Of a stretch of DNA of 64,000 nucleotides, positions 35,705 to 43,426 are shown piece by piece. Position 1 is the stretch's first letter. The number at the start of each line of letters is the position of its first letter. A program made the position numbers and the translations under genes. Below the pieces are notes generated by a model. It had not been told where the DNA came from, did no database searches, and saw only the letters and a program-made list of their open reading frames with translations. Origin of the DNA: Microbacterium sp. B35-30 (lineage in GTDB: Bacteria > Actinomycetota > Actinomycetes > Actinomycetales > Microbacteriaceae); contig NZ_MWLQ01000022.1 of assembly GCF_010634855.1 (NCBI RefSeq), positions 1-64,000 on the forward strand, given 5' to 3'.

Positions 35705-36331
35705 CTATGCAAGCAACGTGCCCGGGCGGAGCCCCAGCGTCCATTCGGCGACGTCCGAGACGAAGTGCTCATAGGGCGCCTGTGAGGACTCGCCGCTGTT
35801 GTTGACCGACGCGCTCTGGCCGTCGACGGCCATCAGGATGCGCGTGCCCGCGACGTGCGGATCGACGTCGGCGAACTCGCGCGCGGCGAGGCCCTGCTCG
35901 ATGATGTCGACGATGCCGGCCTGGTTGAGCGCCTCCTCCTCGACGAGCGCCTCGTTCAAGGCAGGGCTGAAGCGCGACAGGTGGCGCGCGTTCAGCCAGA
36001 GACGCGCGAGATCCCAGGATTCGTGGCTCTCGTACCCGGCGACGAGCCGCGCCAGCCGCTGCGTCGCGGTGCCGTCGAGGTGGAAGAGCTGCGCGCGCTC
36101 ACCCGAGGCCGCGCGGGTGAATGCGGCGACCACCAGGTCTTCTGCGGCGGGGAAGTAGTGGGTGATCAGGCCGGGGCGCACGCCGAGCCGGTCGGCGACC
36201 GCACGCAGCGTGATGCGCTCGAGGCCCTCGGTGAGGGCGATGTCGGCGGCCGCCGCCAGGATCTCCTCCCGGCGCTCCTCGGGACGCTTGCGCACCCGCC
36301 GAGCATCGCCGCTTGACACCATGCGGCCCAT
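35705..36331 (-). CDS. TetR-family transcriptional regulator
   Basis: A 208-residue repressor. The N-terminal HTH (about 18-60) reads RREEILAAAADIALTEGLERITLRAVADRLGVRPGLITHYFPAAEDLV. The remaining residues form an all-helical ligand domain of the BetI-like type (ESWDLARLWLNARHLSRFSPALNEALVEEE). It is divergent from the NCS1 permease gene, and two inverted repeats lie between and over the two starts, so the permease gene is the clear target along with itself. Its ligand is likely the permease substrate. The start codon lacks a ribosome site (ATG 36331 or 36322). The helR gene follows on the same strand after 244 bp. Confidence 0.9.
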   Translation of the reverse strand: MGRMVSSGDARRVRKRPEERREEILAAAADIALTEGLERITLRAVADRLGVRPGLITHYFPAAEDLVVAAFTRAASGERAQLFHLDGTATQRLARLVAGYESHESWDLARLWLNARHLSRFSPALNEALVEEEALNQAGIVDIIEQGLAAREFADVDPHVAGTRILMAVDGQSASVNNSGESSQAPYEHFVSDVAEWTLGLRPGTLLA

Positions 36332-36333
36332 GC

Positions 36334-36378
36334 TATTGGATGTGTGACCAATAACCTATTGTTCGAGCGACCAATAGG
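36334..36378. promoter_or_regulatory. Paired TetR operators between tetR and permease
   Basis: TATTGG-N8-CCAATA (36334-36353) and CCTATTG-N10-CAATAGG (36355-36378), two adjacent dyads sharing the TATTG half-site. They abut the tetR start and lie about 70 bp before the permease start. The AT-rich sequence stands out from its high-GC surroundings. Confidence 0.7.
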
Positions 36379-36445
36379 GGCACCATCCCGAGAGCAACGA
36401 AGCCGCGGCCCGACGACCTGGTCAGGTCCGCCCGAGAGGATCACC

Positions 36446-37903
36446 GTGTCACAGCAGCCGCAGACCGCGCAGGCATCGCCGCCGCAGACGGAGTTCGTGG
36501 ATGCCGCGAACCAGCCGGAGACGCGGGGCATCGAGCTGATCGGGGCGGGCGAGCGCCACGGCCGCGCTCGCGATCTGTTCTTCGTCTGGGCGGCGCCGAG
36601 CGTCAGCATCCTGAACTTCACCATCGGCGCGACGCTCGTGCTGCTCGGACTCGAGCTGTGGCAGGCGGTGCTCGTCGTGATCGCCGCCTCGGCGCTGTGG
36701 GTGCTGCCGGGCACGATCGCAATCAGCGGGCCGGCGGCCGGCACCTCGGGCTCCGTCATCACGCGCGCCATCTACGGCATCATCGGCAACAAGCCCGTCG
36801 TGGCCTTCACCGGGTGGCTCATCGGCGCGGTGTTCCTCGCCCTCAACTGGCTCGCGTCGTCGTTCCTCGGCGCGGGTCTGCTCGCCGGAATGGGGCTCAC
36901 CGACCCGGTGGTCGTGCCGATCGTCGTGACCCTCGTCATCTCGGCGCTCACCGTGCTCGTCGCCGTGTACGGCCACGCGCTCATCCTGCGCGTGTACTCG
37001 TGGCTCGCCGTCGTGCTGGCCGTGATCTTCGTGACCGTCGCGGCGTTCCTCCTGCCGCAGGTCGATCTGGCGTTCCAGCAGCCCGAGCCGCTCTCGGGCG
37101 TGCCGCTGTGGTCGGCGATCACGATCGGCTTCACGATCATCGCGTCCGGCCCGATCTCGTACATCAACAGCCCCGACATCGCCCGCTACCTTCCGCGCTC
37201 GACCAAGGCGTCACACATCATCGCCGCGACGGCCCTCGGCGGCGCGCTGCCGGGCATGGTCTTCACCGTGGTGGGCGCGCTTCTCGCGACCGCGGTGACG
37301 AGCGAGGCGATGGATGCCGGCATCGAGTCCGCGCTCCTGGGCCTGCTGCCCGGCTGGCTCGGGCCGGTGCTCGTCATCGGCGTGATCGCGAACACGATCG
37401 CCCTCAACGGCATGACGACCTACACCTCGAGCATGGCGCTGCAGGCGATCGGCCTGCCGATCCGCCGCATCCCGGCCGCGATCGTCGTCGGCCTGATCGG
37501 CACCGCGCTCACCGTCTACCTCGTGCTGTCGACGAGCCTCCTGGATGCCGTCAACCTCATGCTGCAGTTCCTCGTCATCGTCTCGGCACCCACGATGGCC
37601 GTGTTCGTCGCCGACGTCGTGCTGCGCCGTGGGCGCTACGACGGCGCCGACCTCTTCGACGAGGAGCGCGGCGGCCGCTTCTGGTACAGCGGCGGCTGGA
37701 GCATTCCCGGCGTGGCGGCCGTGCTCATCGGCGGCACGGCGACCGCGCTGTGCCTGTCGACCGAGGTCTGGACCGGACCCATCGCCGAGAGCCTCGGCTA
37801 TGTCGATCTCTCGGTGCCCGTCGGGATGGCGGTGTCGGTGCTCGTCTACACGGTGCTGCTGCGCACGCCGCTGGGCAAGGCGGGGCGACCCGACGCGAGC
37901 TGA
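36446..37903 (+). CDS. NCS1-family purine/cytosine permease-like transporter
   Basis: A 485-residue permease with 12 helices, GTG start at 36446 following GAGAGGA. It shows the nucleobase:cation symporter-1 pattern: RGIELIGAGERHGRARDLFFVWAAPSVSILNFTIGATLV near the start, GPAAGTSGSVITRAIYGIIGN, GPISYINSPDIARYLPRST and NTIALNGMTTYTSSMALQAIGLP. Substrates of the family are nucleobases, hydantoins, allantoin, thiamine or pyridoxine. No catabolic enzyme is adjacent to narrow this. It is under apparent control of the divergent TetR regulator. A terminator hairpin follows. Confidence 0.88.
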   Translation: MSQQPQTAQASPPQTEFVDAANQPETRGIELIGAGERHGRARDLFFVWAAPSVSILNFTIGATLVLLGLELWQAVLVVIAASALWVLPGTIAISGPAAGTSGSVITRAIYGIIGNKPVVAFTGWLIGAVFLALNWLASSFLGAGLLAGMGLTDPVVVPIVVTLVISALTVLVAVYGHALILRVYSWLAVVLAVIFVTVAAFLLPQVDLAFQQPEPLSGVPLWSAITIGFTIIASGPISYINSPDIARYLPRSTKASHIIAATALGGALPGMVFTVVGALLATAVTSEAMDAGIESALLGLLPGWLGPVLVIGVIANTIALNGMTTYTSSMALQAIGLPIRRIPAAIVVGLIGTALTVYLVLSTSLLDAVNLMLQFLVIVSAPTMAVFVADVVLRRGRYDGADLFDEERGGRFWYSGGWSIPGVAAVLIGGTATALCLSTEVWTGPIAESLGYVDLSVPVGMAVSVLVYTVLLRTPLGKAGRPDAS

Positions 37904-37924
37904 GGGCTGCCTCCCCCCTCACAG

Positions 37925-37951
37925 CGCCCTTTCGCCGATGGCGGAAGGGCG
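37925..37951 (+). terminator. Terminator hairpin after NCS1 permease
   Basis: CGCCCTTTCGCC with GGCGGAAGGGCG (12 bp, one wobble) around a GAT loop, 21 bp after the stop codon. Confidence 0.65.
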
Positions 37952-38017
37952 TTGCGCAGTCCGTCAGGACGCCGGGCGCTCGCCGGCGAGTGCCTTCCGC
38001 AGGAGAAGCACGCTTCC

Positions 38018-38047
38018 ACAGGAGGTTGGAACGATCCAACCTCCTGT
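38018..38047. repeat. Perfect 13-bp inverted repeat in pantothenate operon leader
   Basis: ACAGGAGGTTGGA-ACGA-TCCAACCTCCTGT. It stands about 150 bp before the DUF2520 gene, in a 296-bp gap with no other gene. It could be an operator, an attenuator or a second terminator. The left arm contains a perfect Shine-Dalgarno core, which the hairpin would hide. Confidence 0.6.
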
Positions 38048-38199
38048 AGAAGGCCGGTTGACCTGTTGGAGGACAGGGGAAGCAGGGAGGGGAAAGCTGG
38101 GGAACGGATGCCGCCGGATCCGCCCGTGGACGGACCCGGCGAGCCCGCACGGTACTTTTGAACCCTGGTTCACCAGCCGCGGACACGGGAGGGGCGACG

Positions 38200-39066
38200 A
38201 TGCCGGACCTCGATCCCTCGTCCGTGCGCGCCCACGGCCCGGCGGCGAACGCCGGCCCCACGGCATCCGATGACCCCGTGGTCTCGCAGCGCCCCGCGGT
38301 AGCCCTCGGGCGGGTGGCGATCATCGGCGATGGCCGGGTCGGGCGGTCCATGGCGACGGCGCTCCGCGCTGCGGGGGTCGACGTCCAGGGCCCGCTCGGA
38401 CGGGGCGCGACCGGCGACACGGCCGACATCGTGCTGCTGGCCGTTCCGGATGCCGAGATCGGCGCGGCCGCGCACCTCATCGCACCCGGCCGCCTGGTGG
38501 GGCACTTCTCGGGCGCGTCGACACTCGAACCGCTCGCACTGCATGAGGCGCTCAGCATCCATCCCCTCATGACCGTGGCGGGCGACCGTGCCGCATTCGA
38601 CGGCGTGCCTGCGGCCGTCGCGGGCTCCACGCCTCGCGCGCTCGACACTGCCGCGGCCATCGCGCGGACCCTGGGCATGACGCCGTTCGAGGTCGCCGAC
38701 GCCGACCGGGCCGCGTATCACGCGGCGGCGTCGATCGCGTCGAACTTCCTCGTGACGCTCGAGGGCTTCGCGGAGGAGCTGGCCGAGACCGCTGGAGTGC
38801 CGCGCGATGCCCTCGCTCCGCTCGTGCGCGCGACGGTGGAGAACTGGCGGGCGCAGGGTGCGGCATCCGCCCTCACCGGCCCCATCGCGCGCGGCGATGA
38901 TGACACGGTCGCCCGCCAGCGCACGGCGGTGGCCGAGCGGATGCCGCGGCGCCTCGCCCTGTTCGACGCCCTCGCCGACGCGACACGCGACCTCGCGGCG
39001 ACGCGCACACCCGCCGACGCCCGCGACCTCGCGGCCGACGCAGCCCCCGGGGAGGCGTCGTGGTGA
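38200..39066 (+). CDS. DUF2520 Rossmann-fold protein, pantothenate operon
   Basis: A 288-residue protein, ATG 38200 with GGGAGGGG upstream. An NAD(P)-binding Rossmann core is shown by VAIIGDGRVGRSMATALRAAG and ADIVLLAVPDAEIGAAA. The DUF2520 C-terminal helical half follows (YHAAASIASNFLVTLEGFAEELAETAGVPRDALAPLV). It overlaps panC by four bases. The same order (a DUF2520 gene before panC) exists in Mycobacterium tuberculosis (Rv3603c-Rv3602c). Since panC and panB are here but no panE is seen, a ketopantoate reductase-like role is a reasonable but unproved guess. The first 35 residues are a disordered Ala/Pro leader. Confidence 0.85.
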   Translation: MPDLDPSSVRAHGPAANAGPTASDDPVVSQRPAVALGRVAIIGDGRVGRSMATALRAAGVDVQGPLGRGATGDTADIVLLAVPDAEIGAAAHLIAPGRLVGHFSGASTLEPLALHEALSIHPLMTVAGDRAAFDGVPAAVAGSTPRALDTAAAIARTLGMTPFEVADADRAAYHAAASIASNFLVTLEGFAEELAETAGVPRDALAPLVRATVENWRAQGAASALTGPIARGDDDTVARQRTAVAERMPRRLALFDALADATRDLAATRTPADARDLAADAAPGEASW

Positions 39067-39914
39067 CCGTCGTCCGCACGATCGCGGACCTGCGCAGCGC
39101 GCTGCGCGATCGACGCAGCGGCCGCATCGGCCTGGTGCCGACGATGGGCGCCCTGCACGAGGGGCACCTCACGCTCGTGCGCGCCGCCCGCGCCGACAAC
39201 GACACCGTCGTGATGTCGATCTTCGTGAACCCCGCGCAGTTCACCGAGCAGGCGGACCTCGCCGCCTACCCGCGCACCGAGGAGCGTGACGTCGCGCTCG
39301 CAGACGAAGCGGGTGTCGACGTGGTCTTCGCGCCGGACGCCGCCCAGATGTACCCCCTCGGCTTCTCGACCACCGTGAGCGTGACCGGTCCGGTCGCCGA
39401 GACCCTCGAAGGCGCCCAGCGCGGCCGCGCGCACTTCGACGGCGTCGCGACGGTCGTGACGAAGCTGCTGCTCGCCGCGCTGCCGGATGCCGCCTACTTC
39501 GGCGCGAAGGACGCGCAGCAGGTCGCCGTGCTCCGGCGCCTGACCGCCGATCTCAACGTGCCGGTCGAGCTCGTCGTGTGCCCGACCTCGCGCGACGACG
39601 ACGGACTCGCGCGCTCGAGCCGCAATGCGCGGCTGTCGCCCGACGAGCGTGCACGGGCGCTCGCCATTCCGCGCGCGCTGCAGGCGGTGACGGATGCCGC
39701 AGGCTCCGGCATCCGTGATTCCCGCGCGCTGCGCGACCGGGCACTGGACGTGCTCGCCGAGGGGATGATCGCGCTCGAGTACGTCGCGTTCGTCGACCCC
39801 GAGACCTTCGAGCCGGTTCCCCTCGTGGATGGCCCGACCCTCGTGGCCATCGCCGCGCGCGTCGGCGCCACCCGGCTCATCGACAACACCGTGATCGACG
39901 CAGGAGGTTCGTGA
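39063..39914 (+). CDS. panC: Pantothenate synthetase
   Basis: A 283-residue enzyme that joins pantoate and beta-alanine with ATP. The start is GTG 39063 (GTGA overlap, GGAGG seven bases upstream) rather than the adjacent GTG 39060. Motifs: GLVPTMGALHEGHLTLVRAAR (the HxGH ATP site), VMSIFVNPAQF, and GFSTTVSVTGPVAETLEGAQRGRAHFDGVATVVTKL. YFGAKDAQQVAVLRRL and GLARSSRNARLSPDER complete the KMSKS-like segment. Length is normal. It is the middle gene of the DUF2520-panC-panB operon. Confidence 0.97.
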   Translation: MTVVRTIADLRSALRDRRSGRIGLVPTMGALHEGHLTLVRAARADNDTVVMSIFVNPAQFTEQADLAAYPRTEERDVALADEAGVDVVFAPDAAQMYPLGFSTTVSVTGPVAETLEGAQRGRAHFDGVATVVTKLLLAALPDAAYFGAKDAQQVAVLRRLTADLNVPVELVVCPTSRDDDGLARSSRNARLSPDERARALAIPRALQAVTDAAGSGIRDSRALRDRALDVLAEGMIALEYVAFVDPETFEPVPLVDGPTLVAIAARVGATRLIDNTVIDAGGS

Positions 39915-40774
39915 TGCGCCCGCAGGTGACGCTTCGGCGGCTGGAAGAGATGAAGGCCGGCCATGAGCCCATCGTGATGGTCACGGCCTACGACTACCCG
40001 ACGGCGCGCGTCGCCGAGCGGGCCGAGGTCGACATGGTGCTCGTCGGCGACTCGGGAGCGCAGGTGGTGCTCGGCTACGACTCGACGGTGGCGGTCTCGG
40101 TCGACGAGATGCTGGTGCTCGCCCGCGCCGTGCGCCGCGGCGTCACGTCGGCGTTCGTGGTGTGCGACCTGCCGTTCGGCTCGACCGAGGTGTCGGACGA
40201 GCAGGCCGTCGCGACGGCGGTACGGTTCGTCCGCGAAGCGGGCGCCGACGCCGTCAAACTCGAGGGCGGCGGCGAGGCGCGGCTGAGCCGCATCCGCGCG
40301 ATCGCCGCGGCCGGCATCGCCGTCGTCGCGCACGTGGGGCTCACCCCGCAGACCGCGGTCGCGCTGGGTGGGATGCGCGCGCAGGGACGCACGGCCGATT
40401 CCGCCGCGCGATTCGCGCGCGAGGCGGTCGCCGTGCAGGAGGCCGGCGCGAGCATGCTCGTGGTCGAGGCGGTGCCGGCCGCGGTCGTCGACGTCGTGCT
40501 GCCCGCCCTCGACATCCCGGTGATCGGCATCGGCGCCGGCCGCGCCGACGGCCAGGTGCTCGTGATGCACGACCTCCTCGGCATCACCGAGGGCAAGACC
40601 GCAGCGTTCGTCAAACGGTTCGCAGCCGTCGGCGACGAGATGGCGGGCGGCGTCGCGGCGTACGCCGCCGAGGTGCGCGGCGGCGTCTTCCCGGGACCCG
40701 AGCACGGGTACAGCGCGAACGAGGCCGCGGTCGCCGCGACGCGCGAGGCGCTTGCCGGGAACTCGACGGACTGA
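39914..40774 (+). CDS. panB: 3-methyl-2-oxobutanoate hydroxymethyltransferase
   Basis: A 286-residue TIM-barrel enzyme that makes ketopantoate from 2-oxoisovalerate and methylene-THF. ATG 39914 overlaps the panC stop by one base with AGGAGG upstream. Motifs: VMVTAYDYPTARVAERAEVDMVLVGDS, DLPFGSTEVSDEQA, GADAVKLEGG, VVAHVGLTPQ, and IPVIGIGAGRADGQVLVMHDLLG. These hold the Mg ligands (Asp in VGDS) and the catalytic Glu in VVEAVP. The gene ends six bases before the stop of the convergent LacI gene. Confidence 0.97.
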   Translation: MRPQVTLRRLEEMKAGHEPIVMVTAYDYPTARVAERAEVDMVLVGDSGAQVVLGYDSTVAVSVDEMLVLARAVRRGVTSAFVVCDLPFGSTEVSDEQAVATAVRFVREAGADAVKLEGGGEARLSRIRAIAAAGIAVVAHVGLTPQTAVALGGMRAQGRTADSAARFAREAVAVQEAGASMLVVEAVPAAVVDVVLPALDIPVIGIGAGRADGQVLVMHDLLGITEGKTAAFVKRFAAVGDEMAGGVAAYAAEVRGGVFPGPEHGYSANEAAVAATREALAGNSTD

Positions 40775-40780
40775 CGCCCG

Positions 40781-41788
40781 TCAGCGGGGCGCAGGGCCCG
40801 TCGACTCGCGCCAGATCACGCGGTGAATCTGTTGGGGCTCGGACGGCACGGCCTCGCTGCGCAGCGCCGCGATGAGCCTTGTCATCGCGCGTGAGCCCAA
40901 ACCCTCGAGGTCGACCTCCACGCTCGTCAGTGCGGGACTCATCAGGCGACCGAGCTGCTGGTCGTCCCATCCGGTGACGCTGAGGTCGTCGGGCACGCGC
41001 CACCCGCGATCCATCGCAGCGCGGATCGCACCGGCGGCCACCAGGTCGTTCGCCGCCATCACAGCGGTCGCCCGGTCACGGTCGGGCATGCTGCGCACAG
41101 CGGCCATTCCGGATTCCGCCGACCAGTCGCCCTCGATCACGCCGGTCGATTCCAGCCCGAGCGATCCAACCGTCTCGAGATAGGTGTCGCGCCGGGCGCG
41201 GGCCGAGGCGAACTGCAGGTCGCCGGTGATGTGGAGGAACCGGCGGTGGCCGCGTTCGGCAAGGCCCCGGATCAAGTCGACCAGGGCTGAGGCATCCGCC
41301 AGCTCCCCGATGCCGCGCATCTCATCGTCGAAGTCGGCCGATGCGACGATCGGGGTCCCGCTGGAGGCCTGCAGCTCGAGCGAGGCGAGCACGGGGGCGA
41401 ACGAGACGATGCCGTCGACCTGACCGGAGTCGGCCAGCTCGGCCACGCGCTCCGTCCGCTCCTCCGCGCCGCCCTCGATGGCCAGCACCTCGACCGCGTA
41501 GCCGACCGCGTGGGCGGCCGCGCTCGCGCCGGCGAGCATGCGTGCCGGACTGTAGGCGAGGGTCGGCACGACCACGGCGAGCCGACCGGTCCGGCGCGTC
41601 CGCATCGAGCGGGCGACGAGGTTCGGACGATAGTTCAGCTGTTCGACGGCGGCCTGAACGCGCGCTTTGGTGGCGGGCTTGAGCCCATCGGGCGCGCGGA
41701 AGTAGCGCGAGACGGTCTGGTGCGAGACATCGGCGAGCCGGGCGACCTCCATGATCGTCGGCCGGCGGGGTGGTGCGGTGTCGGTCAC
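40781..41788 (-). CDS. LacI-family regulator of the SBP/oxidoreductase operon
   Basis: A 335-residue repressor. GTG 41788 with a perfect AGGAGG five bases upstream decides the start. The HTH is TIMEVARLADVSHQTVSRYFRAPDGLKPATKARVQAA, then the hinge RPNLVARSMRTRRTG. The sugar-binding domain runs from LAVVVPTLAYSP to TSVEVDLEGLGSRAM, with the usual AVMAANDLVAAGAIRAAMDRGWRVPDDLSVTGWDD signature. The gene is divergent from the solute-binding protein gene, and three dyads lie in the 134-bp gap. The inducer is presumably the sugar handled by that operon. Confidence 0.92.
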   Translation of the reverse strand: MTDTAPPRRPTIMEVARLADVSHQTVSRYFRAPDGLKPATKARVQAAVEQLNYRPNLVARSMRTRRTGRLAVVVPTLAYSPARMLAGASAAAHAVGYAVEVLAIEGGAEERTERVAELADSGQVDGIVSFAPVLASLELQASSGTPIVASADFDDEMRGIGELADASALVDLIRGLAERGHRRFLHITGDLQFASARARRDTYLETVGSLGLESTGVIEGDWSAESGMAAVRSMPDRDRATAVMAANDLVAAGAIRAAMDRGWRVPDDLSVTGWDDQQLGRLMSPALTSVEVDLEGLGSRAMTRLIAALRSEAVPSEPQQIHRVIWRESTGPAPR

Positions 41789-41823
41789 GAGCGCCTCCTT
41801 CGACATCCATGTTGACACAGATT

Positions 41824-41881
41824 GTGAACCTTCACTATTCTTGCTCTCGCCCGAGTGATCGATCACTAAGTGAAGGTTCAC
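41824..41881. promoter_or_regulatory. Triple operator between LacI gene and SBP operon
   Basis: GTGAACCTTCAC (41824-41835), AGTGATCGATCACT (41854-41867, perfect) and GTGAAGGTTCAC (41870-41881). The outer two are inverted copies of one another; all share the GTGA half-site. The middle site has the central CG of LacI operators. Centres are 31 and 15 bp apart. Confidence 0.7.
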
Positions 41882-41922
41882 TCGACAGTTTCCCTCGCGA
41901 TCAGCGTTCCGAAAGGACAAAG

Positions 41923-43236
41923 ATGTTCACACGCAGAAAGGCGAGCGCCGTCGGCGCCGTGGCGATCGTCGCCTTCGCCACCGCACTCGCCGGCTGTGCC
42001 GGCTCAGCCCCCGCCGGCGAAGCCGCAGCCACCTATGACCCGGACGAGGAGGTCACCCTGGACTTCGCATTCTGGGGAAACGACGTCCGTGCCGAGATGT
42101 ACAACGAGGCGATCGCCGCGTTCAACGAGGAGTACCCGAACATCACCGTGAACTCGACCTTCCTGGCGTGGGACGAGTACTGGGAGAAGCGCCAGACCGA
42201 GGCCGCCGGCAAGAACCTCCCCGACGTGTTCCAGATGGACATGACCTATGTTCGCCAGTACTCCGAGAACGGGCTGCTGCTGGACCTCACGCCCTACGTC
42301 GGCGACATCGTCGCCACCGACGGCTACGACGAGAGCGTGCTCAACATCGCATCGATCAACGACACGATCGCCGGCATGCCCGTCTCGACGAACGCGATCG
42401 GAATGTTCGAGAACGTGGTCCTCACCGACCAGGTCGGCGTCGCGCCCTTCGCGGGTGGCGACTGGGAGGCGTACGACGAGTGGCTGCACGAGGCCCGGGA
42501 TGCCGCCGAGGCCGCGGGACTCGAGGTCTGGGGCGGTGCCGACCCCACCAGCTTCATCCAGCCGTTCGAGCTCGTGCTCCGCTCCGAGGGCAAGTCGGTC
42601 TTCACCGAGGAGGGTGAGGTCGGCTTCACCGAGGAGGACCTCGCCGACTTCTGGAATCGTGGCGCCGGGTTGCGCGAAGACGGCGTCGTCACCCCGCAGC
42701 AGCGGATCCTGGAGGTCTCTCCCAAGGGCGCCTTCGACTCCGCGCAGGCGCTCACCGAGATCGTGTGGGACAACTTCGGCGCTCCCTACAAGGCGAACCT
42801 CGGCGAGGCGTATCCCGACCTGAACCTCGTCGCGCCTCCTGTCACGGAGGAAGGAGCCAAGGACCTGTACAAGAAAGCCGGCATGCTGATCTCCGCTGCG
42901 GCGAGCACGGAGCACCCCGAGGCCGCCGCCCTGTTCACCGACTTCCTGGTGAACAGCCCCGAGGTGGGCGCCATCTTCGGGACGAACCGAGGGATGCCGG
43001 CATCCCAGACTCAGCTCGAAGGCGTTGAGCTCGACGACACCGCCCAGCAGATCATCGACTACGAGGAGTCGATCGCCGACCGCATCGGCGACGCCCCGCC
43101 GGTGCCGATCGTCGGCTACGGCTCGGTCGAGGCCAAGTTCAAGGCGCTCGGACAGGAACTCGGGTTCGGCACGATCACGGTGGACGACGCGGTCGACCAG
43201 CTCTTCGCCGAGATCGACGTCATCGTCAACCAGTAG
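41923..43236 (+). CDS. ABC transporter sugar-binding lipoprotein without adjacent permeases
   Basis: A 437-residue extracellular solute-binding protein (family 1). The lipoprotein signal ends LAGC. The mature start is DPDEEVTLDFAFWGNDVRAEMYNEA, and LPDVFQMDMTYVRQYSENG follows, as in oligosaccharide binders. Its neighbours downstream are an oxidoreductase, a DUF6807 protein and a cupin, not permeases. The protein is clearly paralogous to the binding protein at 53708 (shared DPDEEVTL, PNIT, LPDVFQMD, STEHPxAAA, VNxPEVGAIFG). It may therefore use the permease pair at 55101-56956. It is controlled by the divergent LacI protein. A strong hairpin after the stop probably reduces read-through. Confidence 0.9.
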   Translation: MFTRRKASAVGAVAIVAFATALAGCAGSAPAGEAAATYDPDEEVTLDFAFWGNDVRAEMYNEAIAAFNEEYPNITVNSTFLAWDEYWEKRQTEAAGKNLPDVFQMDMTYVRQYSENGLLLDLTPYVGDIVATDGYDESVLNIASINDTIAGMPVSTNAIGMFENVVLTDQVGVAPFAGGDWEAYDEWLHEARDAAEAAGLEVWGGADPTSFIQPFELVLRSEGKSVFTEEGEVGFTEEDLADFWNRGAGLREDGVVTPQQRILEVSPKGAFDSAQALTEIVWDNFGAPYKANLGEAYPDLNLVAPPVTEEGAKDLYKKAGMLISAAASTEHPEAAALFTDFLVNSPEVGAIFGTNRGMPASQTQLEGVELDDTAQQIIDYEESIADRIGDAPPVPIVGYGSVEAKFKALGQELGFGTITVDDAVDQLFAEIDVIVNQ

Positions 43237-43325
43237 CAGACACGTCGGGTGCGTGGCCATCGTGCTCGGCCTCGCACCCGCCGGGCGCGCATCCAGGGCG
43301 CGGTGCCCACAAGCGGAGCACGCCC

Positions 43326-43371
43326 GGTGCCGGGGTGTGGGGGTTGTCTGTCCTCCACACCCCGGGGCACC
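43326..43371 (+). terminator. Intra-operon hairpin after binding-protein gene
   Basis: GGTGCCGGGGTGTGG pairs with CCACACCCCGGGGCACC (two unpaired bases) around a 14-nt loop in the 190-bp gap before the oxidoreductase gene. It is probably an attenuator that keeps binding-protein expression above that of the enzymes. Confidence 0.6.
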
Positions 43372-43426
43372 GACAAGACCTGTCCGCGTGATCGCGGACG
43401 ACTCGCACGAGTGAACAGGAAGAACA

